64,000 nt of DNA from Pseudomonas viridiflava (GTDB taxonomy: Bacteria > Pseudomonadota > Gammaproteobacteria > Pseudomonadales > Pseudomonadaceae): assembly GCF_900580865.1 (NCBI RefSeq), contig NZ_UTBZ01000001.1, positions 186,001 to 250,000 of the forward strand, given 5' to 3'. The position numbers and the translations under genes are program-made. Positions 54,214 through 63,807 of the stretch are shown here, one piece after another. The notes below the pieces were generated by a model. That model had not been told where the DNA came from, did not search any database, and saw only the letters and a list, made by a program, of their open reading frames with translations. How positions within the stretch are numbered: position 1 is the first letter of the stretch; every line of letters starts with the position of its first letter.

Positions 54214-54621
54214 TTATTGAATGATCAGATTGTTAAACAGCAGATCCTCAACCACCGGCTTGCCGGTCTCGTCATTCATCACTTGCTGGGTCTGCTTCAA
54301 CGCTTCCTGACGCAGCTTCTCCTTGCCTTCAATGCTCGCCATCGCATCAGAGGTCTGCTGGGTGAACAGCGCCACCAGTTGATTACGGATCAGCGGCTCG
54401 TTGGCCTTGACCAGTTTGGTCGCCTCTTCACCGGTCACGCGCAATGCCACATCGGCCTTGTAGACCTTGAGCTTCGGCGTGCCGTCCAGCCCGTAGTTGC
54501 CCACGAACGGCGGGCTCAGGGTGATGTAGTTGACCTTCGGCGCCTCGCCTTCTTTGGCTTCTTCGGCCAGCGCTGCCACAGGCAGAGACAGGGCCAGCAA
54601 CAACATGATCCACGCTTTCAC
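54214..54621 (-). CDS. FliL-like exported protein with GTG start
   Basis: A 135-residue protein. GTG at 54619-54621 is assigned as start because AAGGAG lies 6 bases upstream and the signal peptide (KAWIMLLLALSLPVAALA) begins right after it. The body matches the FliL domain: YITLSPPFVGNYG, KADVALRVTGEEATKLVKAN, and PLIRNQLVALFTQQTSDAM. FliL proteins modulate the flagellar motor, but no flagellar gene is nearby; this is a stand-alone family member of unknown role in the periplasm. Confidence 0.8.
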   Translation of the reverse strand: MKAWIMLLLALSLPVAALAEEAKEGEAPKVNYITLSPPFVGNYGLDGTPKLKVYKADVALRVTGEEATKLVKANEPLIRNQLVALFTQQTSDAMASIEGKEKLRQEALKQTQQVMNDETGKPVVEDLLFNNLIIQ

Positions 54622-54771
54622 AATTCGCTCCTTATCCGGTTTGCGGCCTAGCATAACGACCCGCCGCGCAAGCACAAGCTTATGGCTGACTATCAGGGCC
54701 GGGCATGCTCGTTGACCCGTTGACTGACACACCTACACTTATCGGCCATCACTCCCAAAGGAATAGCCCTG

Positions 54772-55749
54772 ATGAAAGCCGTGCTGTGCAAAGCCTTCGG
54801 CCCTGCCGAATCGCTGGTGCTGGAAGACGTCGCCAGCCCTGTCGCGAAGAAGAATGAAATCCTGCTGGACGTGCACGCCGCCGGGGTCAACTTCCCGGAC
54901 ACGCTGATCATCGAGGGCAAGTACCAGTTCAAGCCGCCCTTCCCGTTCTCGCCGGGTGGTGAAGCGGCGGGCGTAGTGCGCGAAGTTGGCGAAAAAGTCA
55001 GCCACCTCAAGGTCGGTGACCGGGTCATGGCCCTGACCGGCTGGGGCAGCTTCGCCGAGCAGGTCGCCGTGCCGGGCTACAACGTGCTGCCGATTCCGCC
55101 GTCGATGGACTTCAATATTGCTGCCGCCTTCAGCATGACCTACGGCACTTCGATGCACGCCCTCAAGCAACGCGCCAACTTGCAACCGGGCGAAAGCCTG
55201 CTGGTGCTCGGTGCGTCCGGCGGCGTTGGCCTGGCAGCCGTGGAAATCGGCAAAGCCATGGGCGCCCGTGTGATTGCTGCCGCCAGCAGCGCCGAGAAAC
55301 TCGCAGTAGCCAAGGCAGCCGGCGCCGATGAGCTGATCAACTACAGCGAAACCAGCCTCAAAGATGAAATCAAACGCCTGACCGATGGCCAGGGCGCCGA
55401 CGTGATTTACGACCCGGTCGGCGGTGACCTGTTCGATCAAGCCATTCGCGCCATCGCCTGGAACGGCCGCCTGCTGGTGGTCGGCTTCGCCAGCGGGCGC
55501 ATTCCGGAACTGCCGGTCAACCTCGCCCTGCTCAAAGGCGCGGCAGTGCTCGGCGTGTTCTGGGGCTCCTTCGCCCAGCGCCAGCCGCAGGACAACGCAG
55601 CGAACTTCCAGCAGCTGTTCGGCTGGTTTGCCGAGGGCAAGTTGAAACCGCTGGTGTCGCAGGTGTATCCGCTGAGCAATGCGGCGCAGGCGATCAATGA
55701 TCTTGGCCAGCGCAAAGCGGTGGGCAAAATTGTTGTGCAAGTGCGCTGA
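54772..55749 (+). CDS. NADPH:quinone oxidoreductase, zinc-free MDR family
   Basis: A 325-residue medium-chain reductase. Nucleotide-binding GASGGVGLAAVEIGKAMG and the substrate-domain motifs AAGVNFPDTLIIEGKYQFKP and GGEAAGVVREVG are present; there are no catalytic zinc cysteines. It reduces quinones or conjugated carbonyls with NADPH. ATG 54772 follows AAAGGAA. Divergent from the FliL-like gene. Confidence 0.9.
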   Translation: MKAVLCKAFGPAESLVLEDVASPVAKKNEILLDVHAAGVNFPDTLIIEGKYQFKPPFPFSPGGEAAGVVREVGEKVSHLKVGDRVMALTGWGSFAEQVAVPGYNVLPIPPSMDFNIAAAFSMTYGTSMHALKQRANLQPGESLLVLGASGGVGLAAVEIGKAMGARVIAAASSAEKLAVAKAAGADELINYSETSLKDEIKRLTDGQGADVIYDPVGGDLFDQAIRAIAWNGRLLVVGFASGRIPELPVNLALLKGAAVLGVFWGSFAQRQPQDNAANFQQLFGWFAEGKLKPLVSQVYPLSNAAQAINDLGQRKAVGKIVVQVR

Positions 55750-55803
55750 GCTACCTATCGACGAAGGTCAGAATGCCCGGCTCGGTCGTTCTGGCCTTAG
55801 TGA

Positions 55804-56418
55804 TCAAAGCAATTCACGAATCTCAGTTGGTAACAGGCTTATGAATTTGCGCGTCGGACTCTCCCGACAAGCCCTGACGATCGTCTCGACCTGCCGATTC
55901 ATCTTGGCAATCATTGCCAGACGCTGTGCGTCCGGTAGCTGAGTTTTATGGAAGACGTTCGAAAGATAGGCGCGGGTTTGTGCGAACACCGTCGAATCGA
56001 TCCATGAGTACTCTGCAATGTTGGCGAGGTTCTCGGTAAGCGTTCGGCATCGCAAGACTTTCAGTTGCTGATTGACGTGAATGGGCTGATCCAGATCGAG
56101 CCGAAAGACTATCGGCGCGACGACTTCCTGCTTTTCGGGTTTGTCCTCCTCTACGGCCCAAGGCTTGAAACGCCACTGCGCCAGCGCAACTCTGACCGCT
56201 TCAGCCAGATCGGGGTGGTCGCTTTTCAGAATGCTGATTTCGCTGACCGAGCCATCCGCCCTGACGATGAAACGGGCCTTCACCTCTCCCGTAATCCCGG
56301 CCCTGGACAATGCCAGTGGATAAATTGGTCGGGGGCTGTCTTCGGGAATCAACAGCGCTCCCGCCGCGTGCACGACACCGCCGACCAGCAATAAAAGCAA
56401 CGCCACAATCCACCGCAT
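55804..56418 (-). CDS. Exported protein with a TonB C-terminal domain
   Basis: A 204-residue protein starting MRWIVALLLLL at ATG 56418 with AGGGG upstream. A signal or membrane segment (residues 1-20) leads directly into a TonB C-terminal domain (about 25-110: RPIYPLALSRAGITGEVKAR, SILKSDHPDLAEAVRVALAQ, WRFKP). The proline-rich spacer typical of true TonB is missing, and a roughly 90-residue tail of unknown type follows. It may interact with envelope proteins; classical siderophore energising is unlikely. Confidence 0.75.
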   Translation of the reverse strand: MRWIVALLLLLVGGVVHAAGALLIPEDSPRPIYPLALSRAGITGEVKARFIVRADGSVSEISILKSDHPDLAEAVRVALAQWRFKPWAVEEDKPEKQEVVAPIVFRLDLDQPIHVNQQLKVLRCRTLTENLANIAEYSWIDSTVFAQTRAYLSNVFHKTQLPDAQRLAMIAKMNRQVETIVRACRESPTRKFISLLPTEIRELL

Positions 56419-56606
56419 GATCCGCCCCCTGAGCACCCGAATGCCGATGCCGGCAACAGCACAAAGGTTACGAAGCAATGACGTTTAACTGAATGGCGCA
56501 ACTTCTGCTTTGGACGCAGGACATTTCCCAAGACACAACGGTAAATCGGGCGAACGCACCACGCGAATGCTCAAAGGTAACTTTTCTGACGGATCCTCTT
56601 ACCGTT

Positions 56607-57224
56607 TCAGCCTGCAACATCGCCCGGCATCAGATGTTCCTGAACCTTCTGACTCCGAGACTGGATCAACTGCCCCTTGTCGTCGAAGCGCAAAACAATC
56701 AGCCAGTCATAGACATCCACCGGCCATTTCGGCTGACCGATCAACGCCGGGCCATCGCCGCCGAAAGCGCCAATGAGTTTGTTGATGTGGCTGTGGTGCC
56801 AGGCGATCAGCACGGTTTTCGCCTGATTACTCTTGCGCAGCGAGCTGACCAGTTTGTCGACCTCGTTATTGGCGTAGGGCTGTTCGATCGGCAGTTGCAG
56901 GCGTTGGGAAAGTGGAATCAGCGTCTGTCGCGGGCGGATGCTTTCCGGGCTGTCGGCGGTAGCTATCAGACGTTGGGGCGTGAGTGTCTGGTCGTCCAAC
57001 TGCAACGAGGTGAAATAGTCCGCGTAAGCGGCGGCGCGCTGTTCGCCCCGGGCATTGAGTTCTCGGCCGGCATCAGGCTTTTCCGCATGGCGGACGATCA
57101 ATACGGTGACATTGCGCAGGCCTGGTGCTGCAGAACTTTGGGCGAAGCTCAGTGCCAACACTGAAACAGTCACCGCTGCGACCATCAACAGTCTGGGCAA
57201 TAGCCTGCGAACTTTCGGGGTCAT
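56607..57224 (-). CDS. Exported histidine phosphatase family protein
   Basis: A 205-residue protein with an N-terminal membrane or signal segment (about residues 12-33) followed by a phosphoglycerate-mutase-like fold. The catalytic RHG-type motif is RHAEKP with R45-H46, and the second histidine lies in AWHHSHINKL. A periplasmic phosphatase is expected; substrate unknown. It is monocistronic, divergent from glpT. Confidence 0.82.
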   Translation of the reverse strand: MTPKVRRLLPRLLMVAAVTVSVLALSFAQSSAAPGLRNVTVLIVRHAEKPDAGRELNARGEQRAAAYADYFTSLQLDDQTLTPQRLIATADSPESIRPRQTLIPLSQRLQLPIEQPYANNEVDKLVSSLRKSNQAKTVLIAWHHSHINKLIGAFGGDGPALIGQPKWPVDVYDWLIVLRFDDKGQLIQSRSQKVQEHLMPGDVAG

Positions 57225-57383
57225 CGTTTATCTCGAGATATCAGTCGATCTGTAGATCGCGAGTCTAAGGCACAACGTCCCGACCGCCACAAAAACGCCC
57301 TGTTCTTACAGCTGAGCGACAGGTTCGTAAAAGAACATGCGACTTCCAACATTTTCCGCTGTTTGGTCGATGCGAACCGGTGC

Positions 57384-57403
57384 TATTTTCGGTAACGAAA
57401 CTG
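57384..57403. promoter_or_regulatory. Candidate GlpR operator upstream of glpT
   Basis: The dyad TTTCG-GTAA-CGAAA (57387-57400) matches 15 of 20 positions of the E. coli GlpR operator consensus WATGTTCGWTAWCGAACATW, including the TTCG and CGAA cores. It lies 46 bases before the glpT start, suitable for repression by GlpR (a DeoR-type repressor released by glycerol-3-phosphate). Confidence 0.7.
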
Positions 57404-57448
57404 TAACATTCGCATCCGCAGTCAAAACAAGAAATCTGGAGCTCTTGA

Positions 57449-58798
57449 ATGTTTGCTTTCTTTCGTCCTGCCGCACATCAGGCTCCATTGCCTGAAGAAA
57501 AAATAGACAGCACGTACCGACGCCTGCGCTGGCAGATCTTCGCCGGTATTTTCTTTGGCTATGCGGGTTACTACCTGCTGCGCAAAAACTTCTCCCTGGC
57601 CATGCCGTACCTGATCGACGAAGGCTATAGCCGCGGTGATCTGGGTCTGGCGATGTCGGCGATCGCCATTGCTTATGGTTTGTCGAAATTCCTCATGGGT
57701 CTGGTGTCCGACCGTTCCAACCCGCGGTACTTCCTGCCGTTCGGCCTGCTGGTCTCGGCCGGGGTGATGTTCATTTTCGGTTTCGCGCCTTGGGCAACGT
57801 CCAGCGTGACCATGATGTTCATCCTGCTGTTCATCAACGGCTGGGCCCAGGGCATGGGTTGGCCGCCAAGTGGCCGGACCATGGTGCACTGGTGGTCGCA
57901 GAAGGAACGTGGTGGCGTGGTGTCCGTATGGAACGTGGCGCATAACGTCGGCGGCGGTCTGATCGGCCCGCTGTTCCTGCTCGGCATGGGCTTGTTCAAC
58001 GACTGGCATGCAGCGTTCTACGTACCGGCAGCGGTGGCGCTGGGCGTCGCGGTGTTTGCGTTCATCACCATGCGTGACACCCCGCAATCGGTCGGCCTGC
58101 CGCCAATCGAGAAGTACAAGAACGATTATCCGGAAGGCTACGACGCCAGCCACGAAGACGAATTCAGCGCGAAAGAGATCTTCGTCAAATACGTGCTGCG
58201 CAACAAAATGCTCTGGTATATCGCCCTGGCCAACGTCTTCGTCTACCTGCTGCGCTACGGCGTGCTGGACTGGGCACCGACCTACCTGAAAGAAGCCAAG
58301 GGTTTCACCGTGGATAAAACCTCGTGGGCCTATTTCTTCTACGAGTGGGCGGGTATTCCGGGCACGCTGCTGTGCGGCTGGATGTCGGACAAGATCTTCC
58401 GTGGCAACCGTGGCCTGACCGGCATGGTGTTCATGGCACTGGTGACCGTGGCAACGCTGGTTTACTGGCTGAACCCGGCCGGCAACCCGACCGTCGACAT
58501 GATCGCGCTGTTCTCGATCGGCTTCCTGATCTACGGCCCGGTGATGCTGATTGGTCTACAGGCTTTGGAACTGGCGCCGAAGAAAGCCGCCGGTACTGCT
58601 GCGGGCTTCACTGGCCTGTTCGGTTATCTCGGTGGTTCGGTCGCGGCCAGTGCCGCGATGGGCTACACCGTTGACCATTTCGGCTGGGACGGTGGTTTCG
58701 TCCTGCTGGTGGGCGCATGCCTGCTGTCGATGGCCTTCCTGGCCCCGACGCTGTGGCACAAGCAAGTCGCCAGTCAGAGCCGTGAAGCGGTCGCTTGA
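57449..58798 (+). CDS. glpT: Glycerol-3-phosphate transporter
   Basis: A 449-residue inner-membrane antiporter of the organophosphate:phosphate family (major facilitator superfamily, about 12 transmembrane segments). Motifs: [40 protein letters not shown], and [14 protein letters not shown]. It imports glycerol-3-phosphate in exchange for phosphate and is also a known entry route for fosfomycin. ATG 57449 has TCTGGAG upstream. The 3' end overlaps the convergent ChaC gene by 25 bases. Confidence 0.96.
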   Translation: MFAFFRPAAHQAPLPEEKIDSTYRRLRWQIFAGIFFGYAGYYLLRKNFSLAMPYLIDEGYSRGDLGLAMSAIAIAYGLSKFLMGLVSDRSNPRYFLPFGLLVSAGVMFIFGFAPWATSSVTMMFILLFINGWAQGMGWPPSGRTMVHWWSQKERGGVVSVWNVAHNVGGGLIGPLFLLGMGLFNDWHAAFYVPAAVALGVAVFAFITMRDTPQSVGLPPIEKYKNDYPEGYDASHEDEFSAKEIFVKYVLRNKMLWYIALANVFVYLLRYGVLDWAPTYLKEAKGFTVDKTSWAYFFYEWAGIPGTLLCGWMSDKIFRGNRGLTGMVFMALVTVATLVYWLNPAGNPTVDMIALFSIGFLIYGPVMLIGLQALELAPKKAAGTAAGFTGLFGYLGGSVAASAAMGYTVDHFGWDGGFVLLVGACLLSMAFLAPTLWHKQVASQSREAVA

Positions 58799-59442
58799 TC
58801 GACCTGTGATTTACAGCGCTTGAGCCGCGCCTCCAGATTGCGGTCTGGCATGGCGTGGCTGCGCAGGGCATGGGCGGTCTGCTCGACATAATCGCGAGTG
58901 GTACCGTAACGCCCGCTGGCGCTTTCGAACACCTGGCTCAGCACGTGATCCGGCAAGTTGCCGGCATAGCTGGGCAGGTGTCGCTCCAGAACGAATCCCA
59001 AGGCCTGCACCTGAGTGCCGTCTTCGAGCCGGCAGTTGAGCCAGTGTGGTCGGTAGGATGGCACCGGCATCTCGCGCTTCCACAACGCGTACAGCGCAGC
59101 GTCGAGGTTGTCTTCCGGCAAGCGATAAGCAAAGCCACTGCACGAACCGCCACGATCCAGACCGAATACCAGACCGGGCATTTCCGGCGTACCACGGTGC
59201 TCGTGAGACCACAGGTACAAGCCACGATGGTAGCCATGCACGCGCCCCCGTACGCGCTCCACTGCCGAACATTCCGGCCGCCAGATCAGCGAACCGTACG
59301 CGAACAGCCACACCGGCCCGCCCTTGTGGCGCGCCATGGTCGATTGCATGGAAGCGAGAAGTTGTTCGTGCGTCAGCTGCGGCCCAAGATCGAGCCGCGG
59401 AGGGTAATGCAAATTCAGAAAAGCGTTTTCAATGGCGCTCAT
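58774..59442 (-). CDS. Gamma-glutamylcyclotransferase, ChaC type
   Basis: A 222-residue enzyme likely to cleave glutathione to 5-oxoproline and Cys-Gly. [14 protein letters not shown] carries the YGS substrate-binding loop; LYALWKREM holds the probable catalytic glutamate; [18 protein letters not shown] is also family-typical. Convergent with glpT, with 25 bases of overlap. The AT-rich region upstream should hold its promoter. Confidence 0.88.
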   Translation of the reverse strand: MSAIENAFLNLHYPPRLDLGPQLTHEQLLASMQSTMARHKGGPVWLFAYGSLIWRPECSAVERVRGRVHGYHRGLYLWSHEHRGTPEMPGLVFGLDRGGSCSGFAYRLPEDNLDAALYALWKREMPVPSYRPHWLNCRLEDGTQVQALGFVLERHLPSYAGNLPDHVLSQVFESASGRYGTTRDYVEQTAHALRSHAMPDRNLEARLKRCKSQVDQATASRL

Positions 59443-59583
59443 GGCGAATAGCGTTCAGCTCCCCGCGGGTAAAGAATTACTTAATAGAACGCACCGCTGT
59501 AACAATAAGGCACATATGTTTTAAGGCAATTTGAGTGCCATGGCACAGTTCTTAATTGATTGCCTGATTGATATATAACCTAG

Positions 59584-59611
59584 CGGTATTTATGCAATTA
59601 CATAAATACCG
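59584..59611. promoter_or_regulatory. 11-bp perfect inverted repeat in AT-rich intergenic DNA
   Basis: CGGTATTTATG, six bases (CAATTA), then CATAAATACCG. It lies about 140 bases upstream of the ChaC gene and 28 bases after the flavodehydrogenase stop. The surrounding 59520-59640 is much richer in A and T than the neighbours. It may be a repressor site or a stabilising hairpin. Confidence 0.55.
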
Positions 59612-59638
59612 ATCGGCTATATAGCGAGTTATAAAGAA

Positions 59639-60607
59639 TCAGGAGCGAGGGGCGTAAGCGAATACATCAGCGCGCATTTGATGGGCATCCATCCCGGCTT
59701 CGACCAGCGCGTCGAGGGTGCCGTAGACCATGGCTGGCGAGCCGCTGGCGTAGACGTGCAAAGGTTTCAGGTCGGGGAAGTCTTCACAGACCGCCTCGTG
59801 CAGCATGCCGCAGCGTCCTTCCCAACCGCATTGATCGCTGACGACTTTGTGCAGGAACAGGTTGGGCAATTTCAGCCATTCGTCCCAATGTTCGATCTGA
59901 TAGAAATCTTCCGGACGGCGCACGCCCCAGTACAGATGCACCGGGTGTTTGAAGCCGTTGGCGCGGCAATGTTCGATCAGCGCGTGAATCTGGCCCATGC
60001 CGGTGCCGGCGGCGACCAGCACCAGCGGCCCGTCGGGCAGTTCCGCCAGATGCGTATCACCGAATGGCAGCTCGACGCGCACCATCGAGTTGCGTTGCAG
60101 CTGCTCGATCAGGCTCAGTGCACTGGCTTCGCGCGCGAGCACATGGATTTCCAGATCACGTCCGCCGTGCGGCGCCGAGGCCATGGAGAACGCTGATTTC
60201 TCACCGGTCTCGCGCTCGATCATCAAGTACTGCCCGGCGTGATAACGCGGTGGCTTGCCCGCTGGCGCACGCAGACGCACGCGCCAGGTGTCGCCACCCA
60301 CATCGCGGCATTCGATGACCTGACATGACAGGCTGCGCACCGGCAGTTCTCCCAGCGCGAGCACGCCATCCCACAGCAGGATGCAGTCTTCCAGCGGCTC
60401 GGCTATGCAAGTGTAGAACTCGCCGTGGTCATGCACCTTGCCGTCCTGCGCGACACTACCTTCAACCAGCAGCGCCGCACACACATGACAATTGCCGTTG
60501 CGGCAGCTTTGCGGGCATTCGTAGCCCAAGCGTCGCGCGCCGTCGAGAATCCGCTCACCGGGCTGTATCTCAAGCACTGCTCCGGAGGGCTGCAGGGTTA
60601 CACGCAT
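59639..60607 (-). CDS. Ferredoxin-flavin reductase (CDP-6-deoxy-glucoseen reductase-like)
   Basis: A 322-residue electron-transfer protein. The N-terminal domain is a plant-type [2Fe-2S] ferredoxin with C35, C40, C43 and C67 (SCRNGNCHVC and FYTCIAEP). It is followed by an FAD-binding barrel (YHAGQYLMIE, SAFSMASAP) and an NAD(P)-binding domain (VLVAAGTGMGQIHALIEH). ATG 60607 overlaps the ubiD stop by one base (TGATG). Association with ubiD suggests a reductive role in ubiquinone or flavin chemistry, but the partner is unknown. Confidence 0.88.
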   Translation of the reverse strand: MRVTLQPSGAVLEIQPGERILDGARRLGYECPQSCRNGNCHVCAALLVEGSVAQDGKVHDHGEFYTCIAEPLEDCILLWDGVLALGELPVRSLSCQVIECRDVGGDTWRVRLRAPAGKPPRYHAGQYLMIERETGEKSAFSMASAPHGGRDLEIHVLAREASALSLIEQLQRNSMVRVELPFGDTHLAELPDGPLVLVAAGTGMGQIHALIEHCRANGFKHPVHLYWGVRRPEDFYQIEHWDEWLKLPNLFLHKVVSDQCGWEGRCGMLHEAVCEDFPDLKPLHVYASGSPAMVYGTLDALVEAGMDAHQMRADVFAYAPRS

Positions 60608-62073
60608 CAATCTATTCCTAACTGATTCCAGATGGCATCGATCCGTTGGGTGACGGCGTCGTCCTTGACGATCACGCGGCCCCACTCGCGAGTGGTTTCG
60701 CCCGGCCACTTGTGGGTGGCATCGAGGCCCATTTTCGAACCCAGGCCGGAGATCGGCGAGGCGAAGTCGAGGTAGTCGATCGGCGTGTTATCGATCATCA
60801 CCGTGTCGCGCTTGGGGTCCATGCGCGTGGTGATGGCCCAGATCACGTCGTTCCAGTCGCGGGCGTTGATATCGTCGTCGGTGACGATAACGAACTTGGT
60901 GTACATGAACTGTCGCAAAAACGACCAGACACCGAGCATCACGCGTTTGGCATGCCCCGGATACGACTTCTTCATGGTCACGATGGCCATGCGGTACGAG
61001 CAGCCTTCCGGCGGCAGGTAGAAGTCGGTGATTTCCGGGAACTGCTTCTGCAGGATCGGCACGAACACTTCGTTCAGCGCCACGCCGAGGATTGCCGGCT
61101 CATCCGGCGGACGGCCGGTGTAGGTGCTGTGGTAGATCGGTTTGATCCGGTGGGTGATGCGCTCGACGGTGAACACCGGGAAGCTGTCGACTTCGTTGTA
61201 ATAACCGGTGTGGTCGCCGTACGGGCCTTCATCGGCCATTTCGCCCGGATGGATCACGCCTTCGAGGATGATTTCGGCGGTGGCCGGCACTTGCAGGTCG
61301 TTGCCACGGCACTTGACCAGTTCGGTGCGGTTACCACGCAAGAGCCCTGCGAAAGCGTATTCGGAAAGACTGTCTGGCACCGGCGTCACGGCGCCGAGAA
61401 TGGTCGCCGGATCCGCGCCAAGGGCCACGGACACCGGGAACGGCTGACCCGGATGCTTCTCGCACCACTCGCGGAAGTCGAGGGCGCCGCCACGGTGGCT
61501 GAGCCAGCGCATGATCACCTTGTTGCGGCCGATCACTTGCTGACGGTAGATGCCGAGGTTCTGGCGTTCCTTGTTCGGGCCTTTGGTGACGGTCAGGCCC
61601 CAGGTGATCAGCGGGCCGACGTCGCCGGGCCAGCAGGTCTGCACCGGCAGCATGGCCAGGTCGACGTCGTCGCCTTCGATGACCACTTCCTGGCACACCG
61701 CGTCTTTGACGACTTTCGGCGCCATCGAGATGATCTTGCGGAAGATCGGCAGCTTCGACCACGCGTCTTTCAAGCCCTTCGGCGGCTCCGGCTCCTTGAG
61801 GAACGCCAGCAGCTTGCCGATTTCGCGCAGCTCACTGACCGACTCGGCGCCCATGCCCATGGCCACCCGCTCAGGGGTGCCAAACAGGTTGCCGAGCACC
61901 GGAATGTCATAGCCGGTGGGTTTTTCGAACAACAGCGCCGGGCCCTTGGCCCGCAGCGTGCGGTCGCACACCTCGGTCATTTCCAGCACCGGCGAGACGG
62001 GAATCTGGATGCGTTTCAACTCTCCGCGCTGCTCAAGCTGCTGCACGAAATCCCGAAGATCCTTGAATTTCAT
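60607..62073 (-). CDS. ubiD: 4-hydroxy-3-polyprenylbenzoate decarboxylase
   Basis: A 488-residue prenylated-FMN decarboxylase of ubiquinone synthesis. [20 protein letters not shown] is a typical start; [34 protein letters not shown] and [13 protein letters not shown] are conserved family segments. ATG 62073 is preferred to the in-frame start at 62091, with GAGGG upstream. UbiX, which makes the cofactor, is not in the window. Confidence 0.95.
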   Translation of the reverse strand: MKFKDLRDFVQQLEQRGELKRIQIPVSPVLEMTEVCDRTLRAKGPALLFEKPTGYDIPVLGNLFGTPERVAMGMGAESVSELREIGKLLAFLKEPEPPKGLKDAWSKLPIFRKIISMAPKVVKDAVCQEVVIEGDDVDLAMLPVQTCWPGDVGPLITWGLTVTKGPNKERQNLGIYRQQVIGRNKVIMRWLSHRGGALDFREWCEKHPGQPFPVSVALGADPATILGAVTPVPDSLSEYAFAGLLRGNRTELVKCRGNDLQVPATAEIILEGVIHPGEMADEGPYGDHTGYYNEVDSFPVFTVERITHRIKPIYHSTYTGRPPDEPAILGVALNEVFVPILQKQFPEITDFYLPPEGCSYRMAIVTMKKSYPGHAKRVMLGVWSFLRQFMYTKFVIVTDDDINARDWNDVIWAITTRMDPKRDTVMIDNTPIDYLDFASPISGLGSKMGLDATHKWPGETTREWGRVIVKDDAVTQRIDAIWNQLGID

Positions 62074-62251
62074 TGACGATGGCACCCTCAAAATAGGCGT
62101 ACATCCTACCTGCTCTGACGGGCAAACAGCAGCCCGTCAGTGCCCTTAATCCGTCGATTGCCAAACGGGCGCATAACGCTTCTTGCCCTTATGGATACCT
62201 GCCGATCAAACAAGGACACTGCCGCATCAGCAAAATCATGCACCACGAAAG

Positions 62252-62285
62252 CAAAAAAAACGCCCCCTTTCGGGAGCGTTCTTTT
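62252..62285 (-). terminator. Terminator after rho
   Basis: On the minus strand AACGCTCCCG pairs imperfectly with GGGGGCGTT, followed by a run of eight T. Confidence 0.85.
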
Positions 62286-62298
62286 ACACAGCTGCGTA

Positions 62299-63558
62299 TT
62301 ACTTGCGCTTCATCGACAAGAAGAACTCGTCGTTGGTCTTGGTCGTTTTCAGCTTGTCGACCAGGAACTCGATGGCAGCCACTTCGTCCATCGGGTGCAG
62401 CAGCTTGCGCAGGATCCACATACGCTGCAGTTCGTCGTCGGCGGTCAGCAACTCTTCGCGGCGGGTGCCGGAGCGGTTGATGTTGATGGCCGGGAACACA
62501 CGCTTTTCGGCGATCTTGCGATCCAGAGGCAGTTCCATGTTGCCGGTACCCTTGAACTCTTCGTAGATCACTTCGTCCATCTTCGAGCCGGTTTCAACCA
62601 GCGCGGTGGCGATAATGGTCAGCGAGCCGCCTTCTTCGATGTTACGCGCAGCACCGAAGAAACGCTTTGGCTTCTCGAGGGCGTGGGCATCGACACCACC
62701 GGTCAATACCTTGCCGGAGCTCGGGATCACGGTGTTGTAGGCACGGGCCAGACGGGTGATGGAGTCGAGCAGGATCACCACGTCTTTCTTGTGTTCAACA
62801 AGGCGCTTGGCCTTCTCGATCACCATTTCAGCAACCTGCACGTGACGGGTCGGCGGCTCGTCGAAGGTCGAGGCAACCACTTCGCCGCGCACGGTGCGCT
62901 GCATTTCGGTCACTTCTTCCGGACGTTCGTCGATCAGCAGTACGATCAGGTGAACTTCAGGGTTGTTACGGGCGATGTTCGCTGCGATGTTCTGCAGCAT
63001 GATCGTTTTACCGGCTTTCGGCGGTGCCACGATCAGACCACGCTGGCCTTTGCCGATCGGGGCGCACAGGTCGATCACGCGACCGGTCAAGTCTTCGGTG
63101 GAACCGTTACCGGCTTCCATCTTCATGCGCACGGTCGGGAACAGCGGGGTCAGGTTCTCGAAGAGAATCTTGTTTTTCGCGTTCTCAGGACGATCGAAGT
63201 TGATCGTGTCGACCTTGAGCAGGGCGAAATACCGCTCGCCTTCCTTCGGAGGGCGGATCTTGCCAACGATGGTGTCACCGGTGCGCAAGTTGAAGCGGCG
63301 GATCTGGCTTGGCGAGACGTAGATATCGTCCGGGCCGGCCAGGTAGGAAGCGTCAGCGGAGCGCAGGAAGCCGAAGCCGTCCTGGAGAATCTCCAGCACG
63401 CCATCACCGGAGATTTCCTCGCCGCTTTTCGCGTGCTTTTTCAGCAGGGAGAAAATCACGTCCTGCTTGCGCGAACGGGCCATATTTTCTATGCCCATCT
63501 GTTCGGCCAATTCGAGCAGTTCGGTAATCGGCTTTTGCTTGAGTTCAGTCAGATTCAT
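62299..63558 (-). CDS. rho: Transcription termination factor Rho
   Basis: A 419-residue hexameric RNA helicase. The N-terminal RNA-binding OSB/cold-shock region ([20 protein letters not shown]) is followed by the P-loop [12 protein letters not shown] (174-185), the Q-loop and R-loop regions ([13 protein letters not shown], and [20 protein letters not shown]). Length matches the E. coli protein exactly. It ends transcripts lacking intrinsic terminators. The 200 bases between it and trxA are probably its leader. Confidence 0.98.
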   Translation of the reverse strand: MNLTELKQKPITELLELAEQMGIENMARSRKQDVIFSLLKKHAKSGEEISGDGVLEILQDGFGFLRSADASYLAGPDDIYVSPSQIRRFNLRTGDTIVGKIRPPKEGERYFALLKVDTINFDRPENAKNKILFENLTPLFPTVRMKMEAGNGSTEDLTGRVIDLCAPIGKGQRGLIVAPPKAGKTIMLQNIAANIARNNPEVHLIVLLIDERPEEVTEMQRTVRGEVVASTFDEPPTRHVQVAEMVIEKAKRLVEHKKDVVILLDSITRLARAYNTVIPSSGKVLTGGVDAHALEKPKRFFGAARNIEEGGSLTIIATALVETGSKMDEVIYEEFKGTGNMELPLDRKIAEKRVFPAININRSGTRREELLTADDELQRMWILRKLLHPMDEVAAIEFLVDKLKTTKTNDEFFLSMKRK

Positions 63559-63755
63559 ATAGGAATGACGTAATCATTTATGGAGGGGGGGAAATTAAGC
63601 TTTTGGCTTAATGAGGCCGCGCCGCGGAGAAGGCGACAGGATCGCGAACTAATTCGAAAAGGAGTGCGTCGGCGACGGCTAGCAGGGGGCAATGGAGAAA
63701 CCAGTGCGGGGCCGAATGTACCACCTGAGTTTCGGAGCGTCTAGCCCTGAATACG

Positions 63756-63788
63756 CAAAAAGCCCCGCTATTTGCGGGGCTTTTTTTC
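63756..63788 (-). terminator. Terminator after trxA
   Basis: AGCCCCGC and GCGGGGCT pair around TATTT, with A and T runs on the two sides; on the minus strand it follows the trxA stop at 63808. Confidence 0.92.
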
Positions 63789-63807
63789 AGGCTCTTTACT
63801 GCGACGC

